Shown here: positions 9,480 to 17,468 of the stretch, one piece after another
Position numbering within the stretch: position 1 is the stretch's first letter
Layout: every line of letters begins with the position of its first letter
Assembly (NCBI GenBank): GCA_019912385.1
Contig: JAIOIW010000022.1
Coordinates: 1-40,863 of the forward strand
DNA from: Notoacmeibacter sp.
GTDB lineage: Bacteria; Pseudomonadota; Alphaproteobacteria; Rhizobiales; Rhizobiaceae
Direction: 5' to 3'
DNA length: 40,863 nucleotides
Position numbers and translations under genes: made by a program
The notes under the pieces: generated by a model
What the model saw: the letters and a program-made list of their open reading frames with translations, nothing else
What the model was told of the DNA's origin: nothing
The model's database searches: none

Positions 9480-9863
9480 TCAATCGGCGTCGGCGTGGTC
9501 ATGCCGCAGTGCACGCTTCGCGGCCTGCCGGTGAGCGGGCGTGATGTTGGAGCGGATCGCCGCGATCGCGGCCGTGAGAACCGCGAGATCGTCGGTAAAG
9601 CCGATGCCGGCGAGGAAATCGGGCACCGCGTCGAGCGGCAGCACGAAATAGGCGAGCGCGGCCAGCAGGATGCCGCGGGCCCGCAAGGGGGTTCGCGGAT
9701 CGAGGGCACAGTAATAGCCCGCCACCACGTCTTCCATCATCGGGATCTGGCGTACCGCCTTCCTGACGGTTTGCCAGAACCGCTCGCGCACCCGCTTCTC
9801 GCGGCGGCGGTTCTCGCTTTCGCCGACCGGTTCCAGGATTTCGCCGATACGGACGTCATCCAT
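9480..9863 (-). CDS. DUF1232 (YkvA-type) protein
   Basis: A 127-residue protein with the DUF1232 core near residues 58-95: the segment ALAYFVLPLDAVPDFLAGIGFTDD has the family pattern of a hydrophobic helix, then LDxVPDxxxxxGxxDD. The N-terminal third is charged (ESENRRREKRVRERF). The function of DUF1232 proteins is not established; one membrane-associated helix is likely. I chose the ATG at 9863 because GGAGCAGGT lies just upstream; the frame extends 26 codons further without a better signal. The pterin dehydratase gene lies 74 bases upstream on the same strand. Confidence 0.82.
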   Translation of the reverse strand: MDDVRIGEILEPVGESENRRREKRVRERFWQTVRKAVRQIPMMEDVVAGYYCALDPRTPLRARGILLAALAYFVLPLDAVPDFLAGIGFTDDLAVLTAAIAAIRSNITPAHRQAAKRALRHDHADAD

Positions 9864-9937
9864 TGGACCTGCTCCATAACTGCCACATCGCATCGATGTG
9901 GTGGCTGTTGCGCGCGCCGGCAAGGGGGCGGCCCGAT

Positions 9938-10234
9938 TCACCCGCCTGCAAAACGGTCCATCAGCGCCGCCAGCTTCAAGTCGCGCGCAGTCACGCCGCC
10001 GCTGTCATGGGTGGACAGGCTGACATTGACCCGGTTGTACACGTTCGACCATTCGGGGTGGTGGTCGAGCTTCTCGGCGGCGAGCGCGACACGGGTCATG
10101 AAGGCGAAGGCCTCGGAGAAGGAGGCAAAGGAGAAGCGCTTCTCGATCGCCCTGCCGTCATAGGAAACCTGCCAGCCGGGGCGCTCTTCCAGCGCTCTCG
10201 CCAGGACCGGGCCTTCAAGAACCTCATCCGCCAT
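9938..10234 (-). CDS. phhB: 4a-hydroxytetrahydrobiopterin dehydratase
   Basis: A 98-residue pterin-4a-carbinolamine dehydratase, which dehydrates the hydroxylated pterin made by aromatic amino-acid hydroxylases. The active-site stretch [24 protein letters not shown], with the paired histidines and the later histidine of the THD motif, is complete. The start at 10234 follows AAGGTGAC at a good distance; the frame could extend 13 codons further. No phenylalanine hydroxylase gene is nearby, so its substrate source is unclear; in bacteria lacking the hydroxylase the protein has been linked to other pterin uses. It is divergent from the phosphatase gene, 59 bases away. Confidence 0.93.
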   Translation of the reverse strand: MADEVLEGPVLARALEERPGWQVSYDGRAIEKRFSFASFSEAFAFMTRVALAAEKLDHHPEWSNVYNRVNVSLSTHDSGGVTARDLKLAALMDRFAGG

Positions 10235-10293
10235 TGCGTCACCTTGGCCTTGCGCGGTATGTGCATCTTCCATCCAATTCTAGCGCATCATCC

Positions 10294-10767
10294 ATGTCTG
10301 CACAGTCCCCGGTCCGCATCCTCATCGTCTGTCTCGGCAATATCTGCCGTTCGCCGCTTGCCGAGGGCGTGTTGCGCGCGGTCGTCGCGGAGACCGGACG
10401 GACGGGCCAATTCGAGATCGATTCGGCCGGCACCGGCGGCTGGCATGCCGGTTCGCCGCCCGATCCGCGCTCGGTGGCCGTGGCGGCGCGCAACGGCATC
10501 GACATCTCGGCGCAGCGCTGCCGGCGGATCGAGGCGGCTGATTTCGAGACCTTCGATCTCATCCTGGCCATGGACCGGGCCAATCTCGACGACCTGCTGG
10601 CGCTGGCGCCCGACGGACTGCACGCCAAGGTGCACATGTTCCTCGACTATGCGCTCGGGCAGGACGCGGAAATCACCGATCCCTATTACGGTGGCGCGGA
10701 CGGTTTCGACCGGGCCTACCGGATCATTCGCGAGGCATCCCTGTCGCTGATCGGCCGGTTTGCCTGA
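10294..10767 (+). CDS. Low-molecular-weight protein-tyrosine phosphatase
   Basis: A 157-residue phosphatase with the N-terminal P-loop CLGNICRS (nucleophile C13, phosphate-binding R19) and the catalytic general acid D129 in DPYYGG. Family members dephosphorylate tyrosines, often on exopolysaccharide kinases, and arsenate reductases share the fold; no polysaccharide genes lie nearby. The ATG at 10294 puts the P-loop at the normal distance from the N-terminus; the frame extends 20 codons upstream into the intergenic space. Its last 52 bases overlap the 3' end of the convergent ThpR gene. Confidence 0.93.
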   Translation: MSAQSPVRILIVCLGNICRSPLAEGVLRAVVAETGRTGQFEIDSAGTGGWHAGSPPDPRSVAVAARNGIDISAQRCRRIEAADFETFDLILAMDRANLDDLLALAPDGLHAKVHMFLDYALGQDAEITDPYYGGADGFDRAYRIIREASLSLIGRFA

Positions 10768-11315
10768 GCGAGCGGGTGGGCGCCCTTGAGCGGCCAGGCC
10801 TCCTCGACGACATAGGGACCGCCGCCGACCGATTCGCGAGACGACATCAGCACGAAACGCACGACTTTGAAGGGCGCGGTGGAAAAATTGCCGCGCGCCG
10901 AAAGCCAGGCGGCGACATCCTCGGTCCGTGCCGTCTTCAGCCGCGCCAGCGTGACATGCGGGAAAAACTTGCGCGGATCGGCCGGCAGTCCGAGGCGCTG
11001 GCACTTGCGCTCGATTTCGGCCTGGAGGGCGATCAGGTCGGGCGAAGCCGCCACGGTTGCGTGGATGGAATGCGGTTTCTTCGAGCCGAAGGCGCCAATC
11101 CCGCTCAGCCGCAATTCGAAGGCCGGACGGCGGACGCGGTCAAGCGCATTGGCGATCTCGTCGGCAACGTGGCCTTCGACGTCGCCGAAAAAGCGCAGGG
11201 TTATGTGGTAGTTCTCCACGTCGATCCAGCGCGCGCCGGGCAGACCGCCGCGCAGGAGCGACAAGGACATCGCCGCGTCGCGCGGTATCTCGAGTGCGGT
11301 GAACAGTCGCGGCAT
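10716..11315 (-). CDS. thpR: RNA 2',3'-cyclic phosphodiesterase (2H phosphoesterase)
   Basis: A 199-residue enzyme of the 2H superfamily, formerly called 2'-5' RNA ligase, which opens 2',3'-cyclic phosphates on RNA. Both HxT motifs are present: H37-I-T39 (YHITLRF) and H120-V-T122 (FFPHVTLARL). The opening MPRLFTALEIP is characteristic. GGGGAGGGAGCC directly precedes the ATG at 11315, a strong ribosome binding site that decides the start over a longer frame from 11444. The gene runs 52 bases past the stop of the convergent phosphatase gene, so its last residues (from about ANRPISD) lie opposite that coding region. Confidence 0.92.
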   Translation of the reverse strand: MPRLFTALEIPRDAAMSLSLLRGGLPGARWIDVENYHITLRFFGDVEGHVADEIANALDRVRRPAFELRLSGIGAFGSKKPHSIHATVAASPDLIALQAEIERKCQRLGLPADPRKFFPHVTLARLKTARTEDVAAWLSARGNFSTAPFKVVRFVLMSSRESVGGGPYVVEEAWPLKGAHPLAQANRPISDRDASRMIR

Positions 11316-11440
11316 GGCTCCCTCCCCGAATCGAGTTTCGCGGATCAGCGAATCACCCTTTGGCGCGTTGGGCAAGCCGTTTGTTTTCATACCCGCGATA
11401 TATGGTGCGGCTATCCGCGAGGGCGAAACCCTTGCCGCGT

Positions 11441-12091
11441 TCACATCCGGCGCGCGCTCCTGACCGCCGCAATCGTTTCGGTAACCAGGGGCAGGATGCC
11501 TTCGACAACGCGGTCCACGCCCTGCGGGTTGGGGTGCATGCCGTCGGCCAGCAGCAGGCCGGGCGTCGCCGCCACACCGTCAAGGAAGAAGGGATAGAGC
11601 GGGACCGCGTGCTTTGCCGCGAGTTCGGGATAGATAGGATCGAACGCGGCCTGGTAGTCCGGTCCCATGTTGGGCGGCGCCAGCATGCCGGCGAGCAGGA
11701 TGGCAATGCCGCGTTCCTTCAGCCGCGCGATCATCGCATCGAGATTGGCGCGGGTGATGTCGGGCGAAATCCCGCGCAAGGCGTCGTTGGCGCCAAGCTC
11801 GAGGATGACGAGGTCGGTCCCGTCGGGCACCGACCAGTCGAGACGCGCCAGGCCGTCGGACGTGGTATCGCCGGAAACGCCGGCATTGGCGACCTCCACG
11901 TCGTGGCCGGCCGCGGTCAGCGCCTGTTGCAGGCGGGCGTTGAAACCCTCGTGCGGCCCCAGCTGATAGCCGGCCATCAGGCTGTCGCCGAGGCCGACGA
12001 TACGCACCGCATCGGTCCCGCCGGCGCCTGCCGCCGCCGACAGAAAAAGCGCCAGAAACGCGATCACGAGCGTCCGAGGTTTAAATCGCAT
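11441..12091 (-). CDS. tesA: Secreted SGNH-hydrolase esterase/lysophospholipase, TesA type
   Basis: A 216-residue protein with a signal peptide (about residues 1-23) and the four SGNH blocks: GDSL with nucleophile S37, the NAGVSGD glycine region near 69-75, GAND with N102, and the D183-x-x-H186 pair in DGMHPN. TesA enzymes hydrolyse thioesters, esters and lysophospholipids in the periplasm. It is divergent from the ybbA-ybbP pair, the same arrangement as tesA-ybbAP in enterobacteria, which supports the name. The 60-base divergent region carries a perfect 13-base palindrome. Confidence 0.92.
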   Translation of the reverse strand: MRFKPRTLVIAFLALFLSAAAGAGGTDAVRIVGLGDSLMAGYQLGPHEGFNARLQQALTAAGHDVEVANAGVSGDTTSDGLARLDWSVPDGTDLVILELGANDALRGISPDITRANLDAMIARLKERGIAILLAGMLAPPNMGPDYQAAFDPIYPELAAKHAVPLYPFFLDGVAATPGLLLADGMHPNPQGVDRVVEGILPLVTETIAAVRSARRM

Positions 12092-12112
12092 GGAGTCTGC
12101 CCCATATCAGCC

Positions 12113-12125
12113 GGCAATCATTGCC
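12113..12125. promoter_or_regulatory. Perfect 13-base palindrome between divergent tesA and ybbA
   Basis: GGCAAT-C-ATTGCC sits in the 60-base divergent region, 22 bases from the tesA start and 27 from the ybbA start. A single site here could control both directions. CATATAGG a few bases downstream on the plus strand is a possible -10 region for ybbA. Confidence 0.35.
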
Positions 12126-12151
12126 CGCTGTTCATATAGGACTTCGCTCCC

Positions 12152-12850
12152 GTGACCCAACCCGTAATCGCGCTTCGCCAGGTTTCCCTGACGCTTGGTG
12201 CCGGCGCTTCATCCGTCCATGTCCTGAAAAACATCGACCTGACCGTCGCGCGCGGCGAAACGGCGGGCATTGTCGGGCCGTCGGGTTCCGGCAAATCGAC
12301 TCTCCTGATGGTGATCGCGGGGCTGGAGCGGATCGACAGCGGCTCGGTGGAGGTGGCGGGGCAGCCGATCCACGCCATGGGCGAAGACGCGATCGCTGCG
12401 TTTCGCGGCCGCTCGATCGGCATCGTGTTCCAGTCGTTTCATCTCATCCCCAACATGACTGCGCTGGAAAACGTCGCGGTGCCGCTCGAACTGGCCGGCC
12501 ACCGCGACCCGTTCGGCGTTGCCAGGCAGGAACTCGACGCTGTCGGCCTCGCCGACCGCGTAACCCACTATCCCGGCGAATTGTCGGGCGGCGAGCAGCA
12601 GCGCGTGGCAATCGCGCGGGCGCTGGCGCCGGAGCCGGCGATCGTCATCGCCGACGAGCCGACCGGAAACCTCGATGAGCGCACGGGCGCCCAGATCGCC
12701 GACCTGCTGTTCTCCACGGCCCGGGCGCGCGGCACGACGCTGCTGCTGGTCACGCACGACATGGGGCTGGCCGAGCGCTGCGGGCGGCGGATCGAAATCC
12801 ATTCGGGACGAATCAATGCGGCCGATCCGGCGCTGGCGGTGCAGGCATGA
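12152..12850 (+). CDS. ybbA: ABC transporter ATP-binding protein, YbbA/LolD type
   Basis: A 232-residue ABC ATPase. Walker A GPSGSGKST is at residues 42-50, the Q-loop lies in GIVFQSFHLIP, the signature LSGGEQQR is at 144-151, Walker B ends in D168-E169 (IVIADEPT), and the switch histidine is in LVTHD. This is the MacB/LolD subgroup that pairs with FtsX-type permeases. The only sensible start is GTG at 12152. It overlaps the permease gene by 4 bases (ATGA). The pair, next to tesA, matches E. coli ybbA-ybbP. The transported or extracted substrate is unknown; extraction of lipids or hydrophobic molecules from the inner membrane is the usual idea. Confidence 0.93.
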   Translation: MTQPVIALRQVSLTLGAGASSVHVLKNIDLTVARGETAGIVGPSGSGKSTLLMVIAGLERIDSGSVEVAGQPIHAMGEDAIAAFRGRSIGIVFQSFHLIPNMTALENVAVPLELAGHRDPFGVARQELDAVGLADRVTHYPGELSGGEQQRVAIARALAPEPAIVIADEPTGNLDERTGAQIADLLFSTARARGTTLLLVTHDMGLAERCGRRIEIHSGRINAADPALAVQA

Positions 12851-15396
12851 GCGGTGGCCGCGCGTTCCGGCTTGCCCTGCGGTTTTCGCTGCGCGAAATG
12901 CGCGGCGGGCTGTCGGGCTTCTTCATTTTCCTCGCCTGCATCGCCCTCGGCGTCGGGGCGATCGGCGGCGTCAATTCGGTTGCCCGGTCGATCACCGGCG
13001 GTGTCGAGAGCCAGGGCCAGGCGATTCTCGGTGGCGATATCCGGTTTCAACTGGTGCAGCGCGAGGCCGACGGGGCAGAGCAGGCCTTTCTCGCCAGTCT
13101 CGGCGATGTCGCGGTCAGCGCGGAGATGCGCTCGATGGTGCGCCTTGGCGACGGTTCCGACCAGACGCTTGCGGAAATCAAGGCGATTGACGGCGCCTAT
13201 CCGCTTTACGGCGAACTGGTGAGCGAACCGGCGCTGCCGCCCGACGCGATGTTCGCGGAGCGCGACGGCGCCTGGGGAGCGGTGGCGGCGCCGGTGCTGT
13301 TCGATCGGCTGGGGTTGAAGCCCGGCGATACGGTCAGGCTCGGCTCGGCACAGTACCAGCTGCGCGCCCAGCTGGTCGGCGAGCCGGACATGATCTCGGG
13401 CGGATTCGGTTTTGCGCCCCGGTTCATGGTATCGCTCGCCGGGCTCGAGGCAGCAGGTCTCGTCAAGCCGGGCAGCCTGGTGGAGCATGTCTACAAGGTG
13501 CGGTTGCCGGCGGGCACGACGGCCGACAACATTTCGGAAATCCGAATGCGGGCACAGGAGACATTCCCCGAGGCCGGATGGACGATCAGGGACCGGGCCA
13601 ACGCCGCGCCCGCGCTTTCGGCCAATATCGAGCGGTTCTCGCAGTTCCTAACGCTGGTCGGGCTGACGGCGCTGGTGGTCGGCGGCGTCGGCGTCGCCAA
13701 CGCGGTGCGGGCCTATCTCGACGGCAAGCGCGGCGTGATCGCGACCTTCAAGTGCCTTGGCGCTTCCGGCCGGTTCGTGTTCACGGTCTATCTGGTGCAG
13801 ATCCTGCTCATCGCGGCGATCGGGATCGCGATCGGCCTGCTCATTGCCGCTGCGATGCCGCCCGTCGCGACGACGCTGCTGGCGGCAGTCCTTCCCGTGC
13901 CGGTCGCGGGCGGCCTGTTTCCCGACGCGCTTGCCAGCGCGGCGCTGTTCGGCGCCCTGGTGACGCTGGCTTTCGCGCTGCTGCCGCTGGGGCGCGCCCG
14001 CGATGTGCCGGCAACCGCGCTGTTTCGCGAGCTGGGATTCGAGGCGCGCGGCCTTCCCCGCCTGTTCTATCTCGTTGCCGCCGGCCTCGTTGTCACGCTC
14101 CTGGCGGGGCTGGTGATCTGGCTGGCGCGCGAAAAAATGGTGGCTTCCGTCTTCCTGGGCGCGGTCGCCGTCGCCTTCTTCGTGCTGCGGCTGGTGAGCC
14201 AGGGCGTGCAATGGCTGGCGGGCAAGGCGCCGCTGGTGGCCTCCACGCCGCTCAGGCTCGCCATCGGCAATATCCGCCGGCCGGGCGCGCTGACGCCGTC
14301 GGTCGTCCTGTCGCTCGGTCTCGGCCTCACCCTGCTGGTGGCGCTGGCGCAGATCGACGGGAACCTGCGCAGCCAGATCACCGGAACGCTGCCGGAACGG
14401 GCGCCGAGCTTCTTTTTCGTCGACATCCAGAACAGCGAGGCGGACGCCTTTGCGCGCCTCGTCGGCGAGGTCGCGCCGGGCGGCGAACTCGTGCGCGTGC
14501 CGATGCTGCGCGGCCGGGTGACGGCGCTCAACGGCACGGACGTCGCCAAGATGGACATTCCGCCCGAGGGTGGATGGGTGCTGCGCGGCGACCGCGGACT
14601 GACCTATGCCGAAACCGCTCCTGCAAATTCGACCATCGTCCAGGGCGACTGGTGGCCGGCCGGCTATGCCGGCGAGCCGCTGGTGTCGTTCTCGGCGGAG
14701 GAGGCCGGCGAACTGGGGCTGAAGGTCGGCGACACGGTGACGGTCAACGTGCTTGGACGCAACGTGACGGCGCGAATCGCCAATCTGCGCGAGGTCGACT
14801 GGGAATCGATGGGCATCAATTTCGTCATGGTTTTCTCGCCCAACGTGCTGGCCGGAGCGCCGCATGCCTGGCTGGCGACACTTGCCCTTGACAGCGAAAC
14901 CCCGGACGGGGAGCGCGAAATCCTCAATGCCGTGACGCGCCAGTTCCCGGCGGTGACGAGCGTGCGCGTCAAGGATGCGCTCGACATCGTCAACCGGCTT
15001 GCCGGGCAGCTTGCCACGGCCATCCGCGCCGCTGCCGCCATCGCGCTGATCGCCTCGGTGCTGGTGCTGTCGGGCGCGCTCGCGGCGTCGAACCGCGCCC
15101 GCATCCACGATGCGGTGGTGCTGAAGATGCTCGGCGCGACCAGGCGGGTACTGGTCTCCGCCTTTGTCATCGAATACGCGATGATCGGATTGGCGACAGC
15201 GCTCTTTGCCTTGTTCGCCGGCGGCGTGGCGGGCTGGTTCGTGGTCGCGCGCATCATGACGCTGCCGGCGGCGTTCCTGCCCGAGGTTGCCGTCTCGACG
15301 ATCGGCGTCGCGCTGGTGCTGACCGTCGGTTTCGGCCTTATCGGCACCTGGCGGGTGCTCGGCCACAAGGCGGCGCCCGTGCTTCGGGACCTGTAG
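12847..15396 (+). CDS. ybbP: ABC transporter permease, YbbP type (two FtsX domains)
   Basis: An 849-residue inner-membrane protein. One N-terminal transmembrane helix (GFFIFLACIALGVGAIGGV) is followed by a large periplasmic domain to about residue 260, three helices of the first FtsX domain (about 265-370), a linker with paired hydrophobic stretches (about 405-455), a second periplasmic region, and the C-terminal FtsX helices (about 720-849) ending in LRDL. This is the YbbP architecture with a duplicated FtsX module. Translation is coupled to ybbA through ATGA. The following gap of 203 bases contains a likely promoter for the next gene but no clear terminator. Confidence 0.93.
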   Translation: MSGGRAFRLALRFSLREMRGGLSGFFIFLACIALGVGAIGGVNSVARSITGGVESQGQAILGGDIRFQLVQREADGAEQAFLASLGDVAVSAEMRSMVRLGDGSDQTLAEIKAIDGAYPLYGELVSEPALPPDAMFAERDGAWGAVAAPVLFDRLGLKPGDTVRLGSAQYQLRAQLVGEPDMISGGFGFAPRFMVSLAGLEAAGLVKPGSLVEHVYKVRLPAGTTADNISEIRMRAQETFPEAGWTIRDRANAAPALSANIERFSQFLTLVGLTALVVGGVGVANAVRAYLDGKRGVIATFKCLGASGRFVFTVYLVQILLIAAIGIAIGLLIAAAMPPVATTLLAAVLPVPVAGGLFPDALASAALFGALVTLAFALLPLGRARDVPATALFRELGFEARGLPRLFYLVAAGLVVTLLAGLVIWLAREKMVASVFLGAVAVAFFVLRLVSQGVQWLAGKAPLVASTPLRLAIGNIRRPGALTPSVVLSLGLGLTLLVALAQIDGNLRSQITGTLPERAPSFFFVDIQNSEADAFARLVGEVAPGGELVRVPMLRGRVTALNGTDVAKMDIPPEGGWVLRGDRGLTYAETAPANSTIVQGDWWPAGYAGEPLVSFSAEEAGELGLKVGDTVTVNVLGRNVTARIANLREVDWESMGINFVMVFSPNVLAGAPHAWLATLALDSETPDGEREILNAVTRQFPAVTSVRVKDALDIVNRLAGQLATAIRAAAAIALIASVLVLSGALAASNRARIHDAVVLKMLGATRRVLVSAFVIEYAMIGLATALFALFAGGVAGWFVVARIMTLPAAFLPEVAVSTIGVALVLTVGFGLIGTWRVLGHKAAPVLRDL

Positions 15397-15488
15397 GCAG
15401 GGTGCGAACGATATCACCTGACTGGCAAACCCGATGGTGGGCAGACCGCGAATTGTCCGATTTGGGACGACACAGGGCGGCAAAGGTC

Positions 15489-15517
15489 TTGTCGTCGCGC
15501 CAAAGAAACATCATATT
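15489..15517 (+). promoter_or_regulatory. Putative promoter of the Bax inhibitor-1 gene
   Basis: TTGTCG at 15489-15494 and CATATT at 15512-15517 are spaced by 17 bases, 83 bases ahead of the start codon. Between them and the gene lies a small hairpin, CGGGC-GAGT-GCCCG, at 15553-15566. Confidence 0.4.
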
Positions 15518-15599
15518 CCCCGCAGGCATGCTGGAGTTCCGCCAGCGGCGCCCGGGCGAGTGCCCGACACCCGACGGAACAGATGCAAAGAGGAATTCA

Positions 15600-16376
15600 A
15601 TGGCTGAACTTCGCAATTACCAGGTACACCCGGGCATGAAAGGCTATGCCGACGCCTCGATCGACGAGGGTCTGCGCGCCTACATGCTCAAGGTGTACAA
15701 CCTCATGGCGCTCGGCCTCGCCATAACAGGCCTTGCGGCGTGGGGACTGTTTTCGCTGGCGACGACCGGCGATCCTTCGCTTGGTGTCGCACAGGTGCGC
15801 GACGGCGTGTACCTGACCCAGCTCGGCGCCACGTTCTGGATGTCGCCGTTGCGCTGGGTGGTGATGCTCGCACCGTTGGGGCTGGTCTTTTTCCTGAGCT
15901 TCCGCATCAACAAGATGAGCGTATCGGCTGCGCAGACCACCTTCTGGGTCTATGCCGGCCTTGTCGGCCTGTCGCTGTCGACCATTTTCCTGGTCTACAC
16001 TTCGGCGTCGATCGTGCAGACCTTCTTCATCACCGCGACCGCCTTCGGCGGCCTGTCGCTGTGGGGCTACACGACCAAGCGTGATCTCACCGGCATGGGC
16101 TCGTTCCTTGTGATGGGCGTTTTCGGGCTGATCATCGCGATGCTCGTAAACATCTTCCTGCAGTCCTCGGCGCTGCAATTCGCCATCTCGGCGATCGGCG
16201 TGCTGGTGTTCTCCGGCCTTACTGCCTACGACACGCAGCAGATCAAGGAAATGTACTACGAGGGCGACGGCGAGGCCGTGATGGGCCGCAAGGCGATCAT
16301 GGGAGCGCTGCGCCTGTATCTCGACTTCATCAACCTGTTCATGTTCCTGCTGCATTTCCTGGGCAACCGGGAATAA
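15600..16376 (+). CDS. Bax inhibitor-1 / YccA family membrane protein
   Basis: A 258-residue protein with seven hydrophobic segments, the length and topology of bacterial BI-1 (UPF0005, YbhL/YccA) proteins. The C-terminal pattern GLTAYDTQQIKEMYYEGDGE followed by MGALRLYLDFINLFMFLL is diagnostic. Members form pH-sensitive calcium leak channels or modulate the FtsH protease; neither role can be assigned from sequence. The ATG at 15600 is preceded by AGAGGA. A much longer open frame from 15402 has no features upstream of this start. A strong terminator lies 25 bases after the stop, so the gene is probably monocistronic. Confidence 0.93.
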   Translation: MAELRNYQVHPGMKGYADASIDEGLRAYMLKVYNLMALGLAITGLAAWGLFSLATTGDPSLGVAQVRDGVYLTQLGATFWMSPLRWVVMLAPLGLVFFLSFRINKMSVSAAQTTFWVYAGLVGLSLSTIFLVYTSASIVQTFFITATAFGGLSLWGYTTKRDLTGMGSFLVMGVFGLIIAMLVNIFLQSSALQFAISAIGVLVFSGLTAYDTQQIKEMYYEGDGEAVMGRKAIMGALRLYLDFINLFMFLLHFLGNRE

Positions 16377-16400
16377 GCGCGAACCTGCAACGAACCGGGA

Positions 16401-16431
16401 AAGGCGGCTCTTTCGGGCCGCCTTTTCTTTT
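16401..16431 (+). terminator. Rho-independent terminator after the BI-1 gene
   Basis: An 8-base perfect stem, AAGGCGGC (16401-16408) with GCCGCCTT (16417-16424), encloses an 8-base loop and is followed by a T-rich run, TTCTTTT. Confidence 0.92.
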
Positions 16432-16472
16432 GCCTGTCGGCGATGCATGATCGCGGCGCACTCCCCATTTTC

Positions 16473-17048
16473 ATGACACGTTCCCGCATGACACCGATTA
16501 GACCCGCCCGCGAAGGCGATCTCGCCGAAATCCGTGAAATCTACGCCGACGCCGTGATCCATGGCACGGCCAGTTACGAGCTGGAACCGCCGGATTGCGC
16601 AGAAATGAAGCAGCGGTTCGAGACGCTGACAAACACGGGCTATCCCTGGCTGGTGGCGGCTGACGATGGCGGCGCTGTGCTCGGTTATGCCTATGCGGGC
16701 CCGTTTCGGGCCCGTCCGGCCTACCGGTTCATGGTGGAGGATTCCATCTATATCGCACCCGCGGCCAAGGGGCGCGGCATCGGCCGCGCGTTGCTGGACC
16801 GCCTGATCGCGGAATCGACGGCGCTGGAATTCCGCCAGATGGTGGCGGTGATCGGCGACGGTGAGCGCAACAGGGCGTCGATCCGGTTGCACGAGGCCGC
16901 CGGATTCAGCCACGCCGGCACTATCGAGGGATCGGGCTTCAAGCACGGACGATGGCTGGACACGGTGTTCATGCAGATCGCGATGAACGGCGGCAGGGAC
17001 CGTCCGCCGGAGCCTGGTTCGATACCTGACCGCATGTATGGCCGATAG
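16473..17048 (+). CDS. GNAT N-acetyltransferase, phosphinothricin acetyltransferase type
   Basis: A GNAT enzyme of about 190 residues. The opening IRPAREGDLAEIREIYADAV, the conserved GTASYE and the acetyl-CoA loop AKGRGIGRALL are those of the Pat/MddA/YncA group, which acetylate phosphinothricin, methionine sulfoximine or related amino acids. The C-terminal LHEAAGFSHAGTIEGSGFKHGRWLD segment is also typical. Starts at 16473 and 16488 are equally plausible and neither has a strong ribosome site; a further ATG at 16443 lies close to the preceding terminator. True substrates are not predictable, and many relatives are general detoxifiers. It converges with the DUF2794 gene. Confidence 0.88.
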   Translation: MTRSRMTPIRPAREGDLAEIREIYADAVIHGTASYELEPPDCAEMKQRFETLTNTGYPWLVAADDGGAVLGYAYAGPFRARPAYRFMVEDSIYIAPAAKGRGIGRALLDRLIAESTALEFRQMVAVIGDGERNRASIRLHEAAGFSHAGTIEGSGFKHGRWLDTVFMQIAMNGGRDRPPEPGSIPDRMYGR

Positions 17049-17081
17049 GACATTTTCGCCGCGCCAGACGGGACAGAGAGC

Positions 17082-17468
17082 CTATCCGTGGACCAGTTTC
17101 AGCGGTTTGTCGAAGACGGCGAGAACGCGCGACAGTTCATGACCGCGCTTGAGAACGATGCCCGCGGCATTGACGACGGACCAGGCGCCCTGGCGGCGGG
17201 CAAGCTTCGGCTCCTTGACGAACTGGTAGAGCGGCGTCTCGCTGGTGCGCCGATAGACCGAAAAGACGGCGCGGTCCCCGGTATGGCCGATGGCGTAGTC
17301 ACGCCATTCGTTGGCCGCGACCATGAAACCGTAGACGCGCAGAATCTGATCCAGCTCCCGGCGGCTGAAGGTGACCGGTATCTCGAAACGCTGCCGCCTC
17401 GCTTCGTGCAGCCTTACGAGATTTGATGGCTCGCCCTCCGTGAAATCGCCTTCCCCGCGGTCCTCCAT
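17082..17468 (-). CDS. DUF2794 family protein
   Basis: A 128-residue soluble protein whose central part, FSRRELDQILRVYGFMVAANEWRDY, followed by AIGHTGDRAVFSVYRR, corresponds to the alphaproteobacterial DUF2794 family. No function is known. The ATG at 17468 follows GGAAGGTCACGC closely; the frame extends 33 codons upstream without a signal. It ends 33 bases from the convergent acetyltransferase gene. Upstream lies an unusually structured 385-base non-coding region that could hold its leader. Confidence 0.8.
   Translation of the reverse strand: MEDRGEGDFTEGEPSNLVRLHEARRQRFEIPVTFSRRELDQILRVYGFMVAANEWRDYAIGHTGDRAVFSVYRRTSETPLYQFVKEPKLARRQGAWSVVNAAGIVLKRGHELSRVLAVFDKPLKLVHG

Noticed and set aside
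15402-15599. A 66-residue N-terminal extension of the Bax inhibitor-1 protein
   Set aside because: The open frame continues upstream, but a ribosome site and the family N-terminus both point to 15600, and the upstream bases look like a promoter region.
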